Shown piece by piece: positions 49,530 through 62,512 of a stretch of DNA of 64,000 bases. Below the pieces are notes generated by a model that had not been told where the DNA came from, made no database searches, and saw only the letters and a program-made list of their open reading frames with translations. The stretch comes from Paraescarpia echinospica (Eukaryota > Annelida > Polychaeta > Sabellida > Siboglinidae), in the NCBI GenBank assembly GCA_020002185.1, contig CM034533.1:72947260-73011259 (forward strand). Reading direction: 5' to 3'. How positions within the stretch are numbered: the first letter of the stretch is position 1; each line of letters starts with the position of its first letter. Position numbers and translations under genes: made by a program.

Positions 49530-49604
49530 ACTCGACGACGGCTTCTGCTGACGTCACTCCATCGGTGGTTTTCATCGACTCAACAGTCGTTGAAGCGGAA
49601 GTAG
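49530..49604 (-). CDS. internal exon, type F
   Basis: F consensus. Confidence 0.75.
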
Positions 49605-49854
49605 CTGCTGATTGAATAATATATTTATTGTCAGCAAAATCAACTATTTCGTGTCTTTACAATGAAAGTCATGTATGTAAATCCCAACTGTCAATACGCT
49701 TCTCTATCGTTATGTCTCCTGTTGTATATTTTCTAAATTGTGGGTAGACAACTCTTCCCAACATGCACGGAAGCACACGTTGGATTATTCACTGGTGAAT
49801 TGTCGGTAACTTATAAAAACGTATCTGAACCTGAGAACAATCGCAGGTGTTTAC

Positions 49855-49968
49855 CTGAAGCAGTCGAACTTTCTATCTCCATTGTACTGGTCACCATCGA
49901 TTCGGTTGTAGATGGCGTGGCTGTAGATGATTCTTCAGAAATAGTGGTCGTGTCGGTTGTAGTACTTG
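49855..49968 (-). CDS. internal exon, type E
   Basis: E consensus. Confidence 0.8.
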
Positions 49969-50299
49969 CTACAATCGCAGTTTAACAAGGAATCGGCATC
50001 AACACTGCATTTTACTCTTAATATTGTTTCTTTTGTAATAGTCAATGGCGGTCACAGCTATTCTTGTATGGAGTGAAAACTAGTTTATTTGTTAGCAGAG
50101 TTTGTTTTAAGAAACATCGTTGAATGTAATTTTCGGCATATATCAAGTTGTGCATTTAACAAACATCTAAGCTTTTGTACAATATTCCAACAACTTCATG
50201 TTAATATTTTGCATTTACAATACACTATATATCCAAGCAATTCGTCAATAAATGTATATGTTAAGGTCATTATATTACGAGGTTTCCAGAGGTATTTAC

Positions 50300-50425
50300 C
50301 TTCGCTCGTAGTTTCAACAGCTTGTGTCGTTTCTTCGATCGTACTTGTTGCGACTGCTTCTGTTGTTGCTGTGGAGGAAAAGCTTTCTGTCGATCCAGTG
50401 GTCTCAACCGAGGCGGTGCTCGACG
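50300..50425 (-). CDS. internal exon, type D
   Basis: A19T with E14, followed by a slightly diverged D-to-E intron. Confidence 0.8.
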
Positions 50426-50531
50426 CTGCTAAAGACACACCATATTAAAAGCCGCCCTGCATATTTTTCAAATAATATATTTATATAATTATATAATGAG
50501 TTTTTGAACGATATGAATGTGAGGAATTTAC

Positions 50532-50657
50532 CTTCGCTCGTTGTTTCAGCTGTCTGCGTAGTTTCTTCGCTCGTACTTGTTGCGACTGCTTCTGTTGTCG
50601 CTTCCGAGGTCGAACCTTCAGTCGATCCAGTTGTGTCCACCGAGGCGGTTGTCGACG
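50532..50657 (-). CDS. internal exon, type A, sole A of its unit
   Basis: A consensus. The only A between B (51037) and D (50300), giving a six-exon unit of about 2,080 bases. Confidence 0.8.
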
Positions 50658-51036
50658 CTGTTAAATAGATGTGAGTTTAAAAACAGCCCTGCATGTAAGA
50701 CAACGATAATATTTTTACACTGATCAGTACGGTCTACTTTTGACAAATAAACCTTTTATTTTCGTGACCGTATGACTTATTACATATTTAAAATAATTGT
50801 ATTGCGATATGATAATGTCATATAGTTTAGTCTAATCAATTGTTCGATTAAAATCTAGTTCAATTATTTACAGATTATATCATCGGACAAACATATTCGC
50901 GATGCTCTTAAAAAATGTGTTCATTAATTATTATAATATCTCATATTATATCCGATTACTATATATATATACCACATGTGCATTCACTTCTTTATATTGT
51001 GAATTTTGTTTTAAGTTAGGAAAGGGTGGTATTCAC

Positions 51037-51162
51037 CTTCGTTCGTTGTTTCAACAGGCTGCGTTGTTCCTTCGATCGTACTTGTTGAGACTGTTTCTGT
51101 TGTCGCTTCCGATGACAAGCTTTCTGTCGGTCCAGTGGTCTGCATTGAGGCGGCGGTCGACC
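51037..51162 (-). CDS. internal exon, type B
   Basis: The most diverged B: T4A, V7M, S12P, K29T and S41N. Confidence 0.8.
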
Positions 51163-51268
51163 CTGCTAAAGACACACCAGATTAAAAGCAGCCCTGCATA
51201 TGATTCGAGAAGTATGTTTGTATAATTATATAGTAAGTTTATGTCCGATATGAATGCGAGGAATTTAC

Positions 51269-51394
51269 CTTCGCTCGTTGTTTCAACAGTCTGCGTTGTT
51301 TCTTCGATCGAACTAGTTGTGACAGGTTCTGTTGTCGCTGCAGAAGACAAGCTTTCAGTCGAGACAGTTGATTCCACGGAGGCGATGGTCGACA
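51269..51394 (-). CDS. internal exon, type C, altered acceptor
   Basis: G11V and the GTTAGAGG acceptor, exactly as in the C exon at 40941. The exon may extend to 51397. Confidence 0.72.
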
Positions 51395-51545
51395 CCTCTA
51401 ACGATACACCATATTATAACCAGCCCTGATTATTTTACGAAGAATGTGTTTTATGCTGAAATGTAAGATCACCGTTTCCTAGATAACCTATCGTTTTCCT
51501 TACAATATGAATCGTTAAACGTACATAGTCATTATATTGACCGAT

Positions 51546-52545
51546 NNNNNNNNNNNNNNNNNNNNNNNNNNNNNNNNNNNNNNNNNNNNNNNNNNNNNNN
51601 NNNNNNNNNNNNNNNNNNNNNNNNNNNNNNNNNNNNNNNNNNNNNNNNNNNNNNNNNNNNNNNNNNNNNNNNNNNNNNNNNNNNNNNNNNNNNNNNNNNN
51701 NNNNNNNNNNNNNNNNNNNNNNNNNNNNNNNNNNNNNNNNNNNNNNNNNNNNNNNNNNNNNNNNNNNNNNNNNNNNNNNNNNNNNNNNNNNNNNNNNNNN
51801 NNNNNNNNNNNNNNNNNNNNNNNNNNNNNNNNNNNNNNNNNNNNNNNNNNNNNNNNNNNNNNNNNNNNNNNNNNNNNNNNNNNNNNNNNNNNNNNNNNNN
51901 NNNNNNNNNNNNNNNNNNNNNNNNNNNNNNNNNNNNNNNNNNNNNNNNNNNNNNNNNNNNNNNNNNNNNNNNNNNNNNNNNNNNNNNNNNNNNNNNNNNN
52001 NNNNNNNNNNNNNNNNNNNNNNNNNNNNNNNNNNNNNNNNNNNNNNNNNNNNNNNNNNNNNNNNNNNNNNNNNNNNNNNNNNNNNNNNNNNNNNNNNNNN
52101 NNNNNNNNNNNNNNNNNNNNNNNNNNNNNNNNNNNNNNNNNNNNNNNNNNNNNNNNNNNNNNNNNNNNNNNNNNNNNNNNNNNNNNNNNNNNNNNNNNNN
52201 NNNNNNNNNNNNNNNNNNNNNNNNNNNNNNNNNNNNNNNNNNNNNNNNNNNNNNNNNNNNNNNNNNNNNNNNNNNNNNNNNNNNNNNNNNNNNNNNNNNN
52301 NNNNNNNNNNNNNNNNNNNNNNNNNNNNNNNNNNNNNNNNNNNNNNNNNNNNNNNNNNNNNNNNNNNNNNNNNNNNNNNNNNNNNNNNNNNNNNNNNNNN
52401 NNNNNNNNNNNNNNNNNNNNNNNNNNNNNNNNNNNNNNNNNNNNNNNNNNNNNNNNNNNNNNNNNNNNNNNNNNNNNNNNNNNNNNNNNNNNNNNNNNNN
52501 NNNNNNNNNNNNNNNNNNNNNNNNNNNNNNNNNNNNNNNNNNNNN
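51546..52545. other. Assembly gap, 1,000 N
   Basis: Exactly 1,000 unknown bases. The left side ends in a minus-strand F-to-C intron. The right side starts in a plus-strand B-to-A intron. Confidence 0.98.
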
Positions 52546-52784
52546 ATATCTTTGTCCGATGATATAATCTGTAAACAATTGAACTAGATTTTATTCGAAC
52601 AATTGATTAGACTGAACTATATGACATTATCATATCGCAATACAATTATTATAAATGTGTAATAAGTCATACAGTCACGAAAATAAAAGGTTTATTTGTC
52701 AAAAGTAGACCGTACTTATCAGTGTAAAAATATTATCGTTGTCTTACATGCAGGGCTGTTTTTAATCTCACATCTACTTAACAG

Positions 52785-52910
52785 CGTCGACAACCGCCTC
52801 GGTGGACACAACTGGATCGACTGAAGGTTCGACCTCGGAATCGACAACAGAAGCAGTCGCAACAAGTACGAGCGAAGAAACTACGCAGACAGCTGAAACA
52901 ACGAGCGAAG
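52785..52910 (+). CDS. internal exon, type A
   Basis: A20S. First of four A exons before D. Confidence 0.8.
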
Positions 52911-53285
52911 GTAAATACCACCTTTACCTAACTGACAAAACAATTCACAATATAATAAAATGAATGCACACATGGTATAGATACAGTAATCGGATATAAT
53001 ATGTTATATTATAATAGTTAATAAAAAACATTTCTAGAGCATCGCGAATTTCTTTGTCCGATGATATATTGTATATACAATTGGACTAGATTTGATTCGA
53101 ACAGTTGAATAGTCTTAATCATGTGACATTATCATATAGCATTGCAATTATTGTAAATTTGTAATAAGTCATACCGTAACGACAATAAAAAAAAAATTTT
53201 TTTAAAGTAGACCGTACTAATCAGTGTAAAATACTATCGTTGTCTTACACGCATGGCTGTTTTTAATCTCACATCTATTTAACAG

Positions 53286-53411
53286 CGTCGACAACCGCCT
53301 CGGTGGACACAACTGGATCGACTGAAGGTTCGACCTCGGAAGCGACAACAGAAGCAGTCGCAACAAGTACGAGCGAAGAAACTACGCAGACAGCTGAAAC
53401 AACGAGCGAAG
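53286..53411 (+). CDS. internal exon, type A
   Basis: A consensus. Confidence 0.82.
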
Positions 53412-53787
53412 GTAAATACCACCTTTTCCTAACTGACAAAACAATTCACAATATAATAAAATGAATGCTCACATGGTATAGATACAGTAATCGGATATAA
53501 TATGTTATATTATAATAGTTAATAAAAACATTTCTAGAGCATCGCGAATTTCTTTGTCCGATGATATATTGTGTATACAATTGGACTAGATTTTATTTGA
53601 ACAGTTGAATAGTCTTAACCATGTGACATTATCATATCGCAATACAATTATTGTAAATGTGTAATAAGTCATACAGTAACGACAATAAAAATATTTTATT
53701 TTTAAAATGTAGACCGTACTAATCAGTGTAAAATACTATCGTTGTCTTACACGTATGGCTGTTTTTAATCTCACATCTATTTAACAG

Positions 53788-53913
53788 CGTCGACAACCGC
53801 CTCGGTGGACACAACTGGATCGACTGAAGGTTCGACCTCGGAAGCGACATCAGAAGCAGTCGCAACAAGTACGAGCGAAGAAACTACGCAGACACCTGAA
53901 ACAACGAGCGAAG
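53788..53913 (+). CDS. internal exon, type A
   Basis: T22S and A37P, resembling the minus-strand exon at 42787. Confidence 0.8.
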
Positions 53914-54288
53914 GTAAATACCACTTTTTCCTAACTGACAAAACAATTCACAATATAATAAAGTGAATGCACACATGGTATAGATACAGTAATCGGATAT
54001 AATATGTTATATTATAATAGTTAATAAAAAACATTTCTAGAGCATCGCGAATTTCTTTTTCCGATGATATATTGTGTATACAATTGGACTAGATTTTATT
54101 CGAACAGTTGATTAGTCTTAACCATGTAACATTATCATATCGCAATACAATTATTGTAAATGTGTAATAAGTCATACCGTAACGACAATAAAAATAATTT
54201 TTTTTTTAAATAGACCATACTAATCAGTGTAAAATACTATCGTTGTCTTACACGTATGTCTTTTTTTAATCTCACATCTATTTAACAG

Positions 54289-54414
54289 CGTCGACAACCG
54301 CCTCGGTGGACACAACTGGATCGACTGAAGGTTCGACCTCGGAAGCGACAACAGAAGCAGTCGCAACAAGTATGAGCGAAGAAACTACGCAGACAGCTGA
54401 AACAACGAGCGAAG
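54289..54414 (+). CDS. internal exon, type A preceding D
   Basis: T29M. Confidence 0.8.
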
Positions 54415-54520
54415 GTAAATTCCTCGCATTAATATCGTTCACAAACTCATTATATAATTATATAAATATATTATTCGAAAAATATGCAGGGCGGCTTTTA
54501 ATATGGTGTGTCTTTAGCAG

Positions 54521-54646
54521 CGTCGAGCACCGCCTCGGTTGAGACCACTGGATCGACAGAAAGCTTTTCCTCCACAGCAACAACAGAAGCAGTCGCAACA
54601 AGTACGATCGAAGAAACGACACAAGCTGTTGAAACTACGAGCGAAG
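54521..54646 (+). CDS. internal exon, type D
   Basis: A19T. The acceptor here is TAGCAG rather than CAGCAG. Confidence 0.8.
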
Positions 54647-54981
54647 GTAAATACCTCTCGAAACCTCGTAATATAATGACCTTAACATATACATTTATTG
54701 ACGAATTGCTTGGATATATAGTGTACTGTAAAAGCAAAATATTAACTAACATGAAGTTGTTGGAATATTGTACAAAAGCTTAGATGTTTGTTAAATGCAC
54801 AACTTGATATATGCCGAAAATTATATTCAACGATGTTTCTTAAAACAAACTCTGCTAACAAATAAACTAGTTTTCACTCCATACAAGAATAGCTGTGACC
54901 GCCATTGACTATTACAAAAGAAACAATATTAAGAGTAAAATGCAGCGTTGATGCCGATTCCTTGTTAAACTGCGATTGTAG

Positions 54982-55095
54982 CAAGTACTACAACCGACAC
55001 GACCACTATTTCTGAAGAATCATCTACAGCCACGCCATCTACAACCGAATCGATGGTGACCAGTACAATGGAGATAGAAAGTTCGACTGCTTCAG
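54982..55095 (+). CDS. internal exon, type E
   Basis: E consensus. Confidence 0.8.
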
Positions 55096-55345
55096 GTAAA
55101 CACCTGCGATTGTTCTCAGCTTCAGATACGTTTTTATAAGTTACCGACAATTCACCAGTGAATAATCCAACGTGTGCTTCCGTGCATGTTGGGAAGAGTT
55201 GTCTACCCACAATTTAGAAAATATACAACAGGAGACATAACGATAGAGAAGCGTATTGACAGTTGGGATTTACATACATGACTTTCATTGTAAAGACACG
55301 AAATAGTTGATTTTGCTGACAATAAATATATTATTCAATCAGCAG

Positions 55346-55420
55346 CTACTTCCGCTTCAACGACTGTTGAGTCGATGAAAACCACCGATGGAGTGACGTC
55401 AGCAGAAGCCGTCGTCGAGT
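55346..55420 (+). CDS. internal exon, type F
   Basis: F consensus. Confidence 0.75.
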
Positions 55421-55635
55421 GTAGGGAGATGTACTAAATTACATTGCTATTGAATAGATTAAAAATAAGGGACAGTGAATTATTATCGGTCAATATAATG
55501 ACTATGTACGTTTAACGATTCATATTGTAAGGAAAACGATAGCATATCTAGGAATCGGTGATCTTACATTTCAGCATAAAACACATTCTTCGTAAAATAA
55601 TCAGGGCTGGTTATAATGTGGTGTATCGTTAGCAG

Positions 55636-55761
55636 TGTCGACCATCGCCTCCGTGGAATCAACTGGTTCGACTGAAAGCTTGTCTTCTGCAGCGACAACA
55701 GAACCTGTCACAACTAGTTCGATCGAAGAAACAACTCAGACTGTTGAAACAACGAGCGAAG
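55636..55761 (+). CDS. internal exon, type C
   Basis: C consensus. Confidence 0.8.
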
Positions 55762-55867
55762 GTAAATTCCTCGCATTCATATCGGTCATAAACTTACTAT
55801 ATATTTATATAAACATACTTCTCGAATCATATGCAGGGCTGCTTTTAATCTGGTGTGTCTTTAGCAG

Positions 55868-55993
55868 GGTCGACCACCGCCTCAGTGCAGACCACTGGAT
55901 CGACAGAAAGCTTGTCATCGGAAGCGACAACAGAAACAGTCTCAACAAGTAAGATCGAAGGAACAACGCAGCCTGTTGAAACAACGAGCGAAG
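55868..55993 (+). CDS. internal exon, type B
   Basis: B consensus with Q35 and GTGAAT donor. Confidence 0.82.
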
Positions 55994-56373
55994 GTGAATA
56001 CCACCCTTTCCTAACTTAAAAACAAAATTCACAATATAATGAAGTGAATGCACACGTGGTATATATATATAGTAATCGAATATAATATGAGATATTATAA
56101 TAATTAATGAAAACATTTTTCTAGAGCATCGCGAATATCTTTGTCCGATGATATAATCTGTAAACAATTGAAGTAGATTTTATTCGAACAATTGATTAGA
56201 CTGAACTATATGACATTATCATATCGCAATACAATTATTATAAATGTGTAATAAGTCATACAGTCACGAAAATAAAAGGTTTATTTGTCAAAAGTAGACC
56301 GTACTTATTAGTGTAAAAATATTATCGTTGTCTTACATGCAGGGCTGTTTTAAATCTCACATCTATTTAACAG

Positions 56374-56499
56374 CGTCAACCACCGCCTCGGTGGACATAA
56401 CTAGTTCGACTGAAGGTTCGACCTCGGAAGCGACATCAGAAGCAGTCGCAACAAGTACGAGCGAAGAAACTACGCAGACAGCTGAAACAATGAGTGAAG
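56374..56499 (+). CDS. internal exon, type A
   Basis: T9I, G11S, T22S and T40M. Confidence 0.8.
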
Positions 56500-56873
56500 G
56501 TAAATACCACCTTTTCCTAACTGACAAAACAATTCACAATATAATAAAGTGAATGCACACATGGTATAGATACAGTAATCGGATATAATATGTTATATTA
56601 TAATAGTTAATAAAAAACATTTCTAGAGCATCGCGAATTTCTTTGTCCGATGATATATTGTGTATACAATTGGACTAGATTTTATTCGAACAGTTGATTA
56701 GTCTTAACCATGTGACATTATCATATCGCAATACAATTATTGTAAATGTGTAATAAGTCATACCGTAACGACAATAAAAATATTTTTTTTTTAAATAGAC
56801 CGTACTAATCAGTGTAAAATACTATCGTTGTCTTACACGTATGTCTGTTTTTAATCTCACATCTATTTAACAG

Positions 56874-56999
56874 CGTCGACAACCGCCTCGATGGACACAA
56901 CTGGATCGACTGAAGGTTCGACCTCGGAAGCGACAACAGAAGCAGTCGCAACAAGTACGAGCGAAGAAACTACGCAGACAGCTGAAACAACGAGCGAAG
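56874..56999 (+). CDS. internal exon, type A
   Basis: V7M. Confidence 0.8.
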
Positions 57000-57373
57000 G
57001 TAAATACCACCTTTTCCTAACTGACAAAACAATTCACAATATAATAAAATGAATGCACACATGGTATAGATACAGTAATCGGATATAATATGTTATATTA
57101 TAATAGTTAATAAAAAACATTTCTAGAGCATCGCGAATTTCTTTGTCCGATGATATATTGTGTATACAATTGGACTTGATTTTATTCGAACAGTTGATTA
57201 GTCTTAATCATGTGACATTATCATATCGCAATACAATTATTGTAATTTGTAATAAGTCATACCGTAACGACAATAAAAATATTTTTTTTTTAAAGTAGAC
57301 CGTACTAATCAGTGTAAAATACTATCGTTGTCTTACACGCATGGCTGTTTTTAATCTCACATCTATTTAACAG

Positions 57374-57499
57374 CGTCGACAACCGCCTCGGTGGACACAA
57401 CTGGATCGACTGAAGGTTCGACCTCGGAAGCGACAACAGAAGCATTCGCAACAAGTACGAACGAAGGAACTACGCAGACAGCTGAAACAACGAGCGAAG
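57374..57499 (+). CDS. internal exon, type A preceding D
   Basis: V25F, S30N and E32G. Confidence 0.8.
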
Positions 57500-57605
57500 G
57501 TAAATTCCTCGCAATAATATCGTTCAAAAACTCATTATATAATTATATAAATATATTATTCGAAAAATATGCAGGGCGGCTTTTAATATGGTGTGTCTTC
57601 AGCAG

Positions 57606-57731
57606 CGTCGAGAACCGCCTCGGTTGAGACCACTGGATCGACAGATAACTTTTCCTCCGCACCAACAACAGAAGCAGTCGCAACAAGTACGATCGAAGAA
57701 ACGACACAAGCTGTTGAAACTACGAGCGAAG
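57606..57731 (+). CDS. internal exon, type D
   Basis: S3R, S15N and A20P. Confidence 0.8.
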
Positions 57732-58062
57732 GTAAATACCTCTCGAAACCTCGTAATATAATGACCTTAACATATACATTTATTGACGAATTGCTTGGAT
57801 ATATAGTGTACTGTAAAAGCAAAATATTAACATGAAGTTGTTGGAATATTGTACAAAAGCTTAGATGTTTGTTAAATGCACAACTTGATATATGCCGAAA
57901 ATTACATGCAACGATGTTTCTTAAAACAAACTCTGCTAACAAATAAACTAGTTTTCACTCCATACAAGAATAGCTGTGACCGCCATTGACTATTACAAAT
58001 GAAACAATATTAAGAGTAAAATGCAGTGTTGATGCCGATTCCTTGTTAAACTGCGATTGTAG

Positions 58063-58176
58063 CAAGTACTACAACCGACACGACCACTATTTCTGAAGAA
58101 TCATCTACAGCCACGCCATCTACAACCGAATCGATGGTGACCAGTACAATGGAGATAGAAAGTTCGACTGCTTCAG
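58063..58176 (+). CDS. internal exon, type E
   Basis: E consensus. Confidence 0.8.
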
Positions 58177-58426
58177 GTAAACACCTGCGATTGTTCTCAG
58201 CTTCAGATACGTTTTTATAAGTTACCGACAATTCACCAGTGAATAATCCAACGTGTGCTTCCGTGCATGTTGTGAAGAGTTGTCTACCCACAATTTAGAA
58301 AATATACAACAGGAGACATAACAATAGAGAAGCGTATTGACAGTTGGGATTTACATACATGACTTTCATTGTAAAGACACGAAATAGTTGATTTTGCTGA
58401 TAATAAATATATTATTCAATCAGCAG

Positions 58427-58501
58427 CTACTTCCGCTTCAACGACTGTTGAGTCGATGAAAGCCACCGATGGAGTGACGTCAGCAGAAGCCGTCGTCGAG
58501 T
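58427..58501 (+). CDS. internal exon, type F
   Basis: M-K-A-T instead of M-K-T-T, a variant shared with the F exons at 61009 and 63287. Confidence 0.75.
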
Positions 58502-58716
58502 GTAGGGAGATGTACTAAATTACATTGCTATTGAATATATTTAAAATAAGGGACAGTTAATTATTATCGGTCAATATAATGACTATGTACGTTTAACGAT
58601 TCATATTGTAAGGAAAACGATAGCATATCTAGGAATCGGTGATCTTACATTTCAGCATAAAACACATTCTTCGTAAAATAATCAGGGCTGGTTATAATGT
58701 GGTGTATCGTTAGTAG

Positions 58717-58842
58717 TGTCGACCATCGCCTCCGTGGAATCAACTGGTTCGACCTCAAGCTTGTCTTCTGCAGCGACAACAGAACCTGTCACAACTAGTT
58801 CGATCGAAGAAACAACGCAGACTGTTGAAACAACGAGCGAAG
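58717..58842 (+). CDS. internal exon, type C
   Basis: E14S from a three-base substitution. The acceptor is TAGTAG instead of TAGCAG. Confidence 0.78.
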
Positions 58843-58948
58843 GTAAATTCCTCGCATTCATATCGGTCATAAACTTACTATATAATTATATAAACATACT
58901 TCTCGAATCATATGCAGGGCTGCTTTTAATCTGGTGTGTCTTTAGCAG

Positions 58949-59074
58949 GGTCGACCACCGCCTCAGTGCAGACCACTGGATCGACAGAAAGCTTGTCATC
59001 GGAAGCGACAACAGAAACAGTCTCAACAAGTAAGATCGAAGGAACAACGCAGCCTGTTGAAACAACGAGCGAAG
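58949..59074 (+). CDS. internal exon, type B
   Basis: B consensus. Confidence 0.82.
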
Positions 59075-59454
59075 GTGAATACCACCCTTTCCTAACTTAA
59101 AAACAAAATTCACAATATAATGAAGTGAATGCACACGTGGTATATATATATAGTAATCGAATATAATATGAGATATTATAATAATTAATGAAAACATTTT
59201 TCTAGAGCATCGCGAATATCTTTGTCCGATGATATAATCTGTAAATAATTGAACTAGATTTTATTCGAACAATTGATTAGACTGAACTATATGACATTAT
59301 CATATCGCAATACAATTATTATAAATGTGTAATAAGTCATACAGTCACGAAAATAAAAGGTTTATTTGTCAAAAGTAGACCGTACTTATCAGTGTAAAAA
59401 TATTATCGTTGTCTTACATGCAGGGCTGTTTTAAATCTCACATCTATTTAACAG

Positions 59455-59580
59455 CGTCAACCACCGCCTCGGTGGACACAACTGGTTCGACTGAAGGTTC
59501 GACCTCGGAAGCGACATCAGAAGCAGTCGCAACAAGTACGAGCGAAGAAACTACGCAGACAGCTGAAACAACGAGCGAAG
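59455..59580 (+). CDS. internal exon, type A
   Basis: T22S. First of two A exons. Confidence 0.8.
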
Positions 59581-59955
59581 GTAAATAACACCTTTTCCTA
59601 ACTGACAAAACAATTCACAATATAATAAAGTAAATGCACACATGGTATAGATACAGTAATCGGATATAATATGTTATATTATAATAGTTAATAAAAAACA
59701 TTTCTAGAGCATCGCGAATTTCTTTGTCCGATGATATATTGTGTATACAATTGGACTAGATTTTATTCGAACAGTTGATTAGTCTTAATCATGTGACATT
59801 ATCATATCGCAATACAATTATTGTAAATTTGTAATAAGTCATACCGTAACGACAATAAAAAATTTTTTTTTTTAAAGTAGACAGTACTAATCAGTGTAAA
59901 ATACTATCGTTGTCTTACACGCATGGCTGTTTTTAATCTCACATCTATTTAACAG

Positions 59956-60081
59956 CGTCGACAACCGCCTCGGTGGACACAACTGGATCGACTGAAGGTT
60001 CGACCTCGGAAGCGACAACAGAAGCAGTCGCAACAAGTACGAGCGAAGGAACTACGCCGACAGCTGAAACAACGAGCGAAG
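59956..60081 (+). CDS. internal exon, type A preceding D
   Basis: E32G and Q35P. Confidence 0.8.
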
Positions 60082-60187
60082 GTAAATTCCTCGCTTTAAT
60101 ATCGTTCAAAAACTCATTATATAATTATATAAATATATTATTCGAAAAATATGCAGGGCGGCTTTTAATATGGTGTGTCTTCAGCAG

Positions 60188-60313
60188 CGTCGAGCACCGC
60201 CTCGGTTGAGACCACTGGATCGACAGATAGCTTTTCCTCCGCAGCAACAACAGAAGCAGTCGCAACAAGTACGATCGAAGAAACGACACAAGCTGTTGAA
60301 ACTACGAGCGAAG
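60188..60313 (+). CDS. internal exon, type D
   Basis: D consensus with T13-D14. Confidence 0.82.
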
Positions 60314-60644
60314 GTAAATACCTCTCGAAACCTCGTAATATAATGACCTTAACATATACATTTATTGACGAATTGCTTGGATATATAGTGTACTGTAAAA
60401 GCAAAATATTAACATGAAGTTGTTGGAATATTGTACAAAAGCTTAGATGTTTGTTAAATGCACAACTTGATATATGCCGAAAATTACATTCAACGATGTT
60501 TCTTAAAACAAACTCTGCTAACAAATAAACTAGTTTTCACTCCATACAAGAATAGCTGTGACCGCCATTGACTATTACAAAAGAAACAATATTAAGAGTA
60601 AAATGCAGTGTTGATGCCGATTCCTTGTTAAACTGCGATTGTAG

Positions 60645-60758
60645 CAAGTACTACAACCGACACGACCACTATTTCTGAAGAATCATCTACAGCCACGCCA
60701 TCTACAACCGAATCGATGGTGACCAGTACAATGGAGATAGAAAGTTCGACTGCTTCAG
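60645..60758 (+). CDS. internal exon, type E
   Basis: E consensus. Confidence 0.8.
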
Positions 60759-61008
60759 GTAAACACCTGCGATTGTTCTCAGCTTCAGATACGTTTTTAT
60801 AAGTTACCGACAATTCACCAGTGAATAATCCAACGTGTGCTTCCGTGCATGTTGGGAAGAGTTGTCTACCCACAATTTAGAAAATATACAACAGGAGACA
60901 TAACGATAGAGAAGCGTATTGACAGTTGGGATTTACATACATGACTTTCATTGTAAAGACACGAAATAGTTGATTTTGCTGATAATAAATATATTATTCA
61001 ATCAGCAG

Positions 61009-61083
61009 CTACTTCCGCTTCAACGACTGTTGAGTCGATGAAAGCCACCGATGGAGTGACGTCAGCAGAAGCCGTCGTCGAGT
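61009..61083 (+). CDS. internal exon, type F
   Basis: M-K-A-T variant. Confidence 0.75.
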
Positions 61084-61298
61084 GTAGGGAGATGTACTAA
61101 ATTACATTGCTATTGAATAGATTTAAAATAAGGGACAGTTAATTATTATCGGTCAATATAATGACTATGTACGTTTAACGATTCATATTGTAAGGAAAAC
61201 GATAGCATATCTAGGAATCGGTGATCTTACATTTCAGCATAAAACACATTCTTCGTAAAATAATCAGGGCTGGTTATAATGTGGTGTATCGTTAGCAG

Positions 61299-61424
61299 TG
61301 TCGACCATCGCCTCCGTGGAATCAACTGGTTCGACTGAAAGCTTGTCTTCTGCAGCGACAACAGAACCTGTCACAACTAGTTCGATCGAAGAAACAACGC
61401 AGACTGTTGAAACAACGAGCGAAG
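61299..61424 (+). CDS. internal exon, type C
   Basis: C consensus. Confidence 0.8.
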
Positions 61425-61530
61425 GTAAATTCCTCGCATTCATATCGGTCATAAACTTACTATATAATTATATAAACATACTTCTCGAATCATATGCAGG
61501 GCTGCTTTTAATCTGGTGTGTCTTTAGCAG

Positions 61531-61656
61531 GGTCGACCACCGCCTCAGTGCAGACCACTGGATCGACAGAAAGCTTGTCATCGGAAGCGACAACAGAAAC
61601 AGTCTCAACAAGTAAGATCGAAGGAACAACGCAGCCTGTTGAAACAACGAGCGAAG
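61531..61656 (+). CDS. internal exon, type B
   Basis: B consensus. Confidence 0.82.
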
Positions 61657-62036
61657 GTGAATACCACCCTTTCCTAACTTAAAAACAAAATTCACAATAT
61701 AATGAAGTGAATGCACACGTGGTATATATATATAGTAATCGAATATAATATGAGATATTATAATAATTAATGAAAACATTTTTCTAGAGCATCGCGAATA
61801 TCTTTGTCCGATGATATAATCTGTAAATAATTGAACTAGATTTTATTCGAACAATTGATTAGACTGAACTATATGACATTATCATATCGCAATACAATTA
61901 TTATAAATGTGTAATAAGTCATACAGTCACGAAAATAAAAGGTTTATTTGTCAAAAGTAGACCGTACTTATCAGTGTAAAAATATTATCGTTGTCTTACA
62001 TGCAGGGCTGTTTTAAATCTCACATCTATTTAACAG

Positions 62037-62096
62037 CGTCAACCACCGCCTCAACTGGACGACAAACAAGTGCAGACAGCTGAACTGAAGGTTGGT
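62037..62096 (+). pseudogene. Deletion-scarred type A exon
   Basis: The acceptor and first 16 bases are normal. After that only scattered pieces of the exon remain (ACTGG, GCAGACAGCTGAA) and they run into mid-intron sequence without a donor. The frame is lost. The end coordinate is approximate. Confidence 0.65.
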
Positions 62097-62350
62097 ATAG
62101 ATACAGTAATCGGATATAATATGTTATATTATAATAGCATTTCTAAGCATAATTGATGAACAATTGGACTAGATTTTATTCGAACAGTTGATTAGTCTTA
62201 ATCATGTGTTATCATATCGCAATACAATTATTGTAAATTTGTAATAAGTCATACCGTAACGACAATATATTGTAGACCGTACTAATCAGTGTAAAATACT
62301 ATCGTTGTCTTACACGCATGGCTGTTTTTAATCTCACATCTATTTAACAG

Positions 62351-62460
62351 CGTCGACAACCGCCTCGGTGGACACAACTGGATCGACTGAAGGTTCGACC
62401 TCGGAAGCGACAACAGAAGCAGACGCAACAAGTACGAGCGAAGGAACTACGCAGACAGCT
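62351..62460 (+). pseudogene. Type A exon missing its 3' end and donor
   Basis: The first 110 bases are normal (V25D, E32G). The last 16 bases and the GTAAAT donor are gone, and the frame meets TAA directly after GACAGCT. Confidence 0.7.
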
Positions 62461-62512
62461 TAAATTCAACGTTCAAAAACTGAAAAATATTTTTAATATG
62501 GTGTGTCTTCAG

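Larger units (their letters stand above)
37761..51545 (-). repeat. Composite exon units, minus strand
   Basis: In transcript order, from high to low coordinate, the region reads C B A D E F, C B A A D E F, C B A A D E F, C B A A A D E F, C B A A D E F, C B, and then enters the A-only run. C exons lie 2080, 2584, 2577, 3087 and 2579 bases apart, matching one, two, two, three and two A exons. The units are nearly identical in reverse complement to those at 1-7330 and 52546-64000. Confidence 0.85.

Noticed and set aside
7331..52545. A biological giant inverted repeat
   Set aside because: Both inversion points coincide with 1,000-N placeholders, so an orientation error is simpler. It is kept open in the findings.
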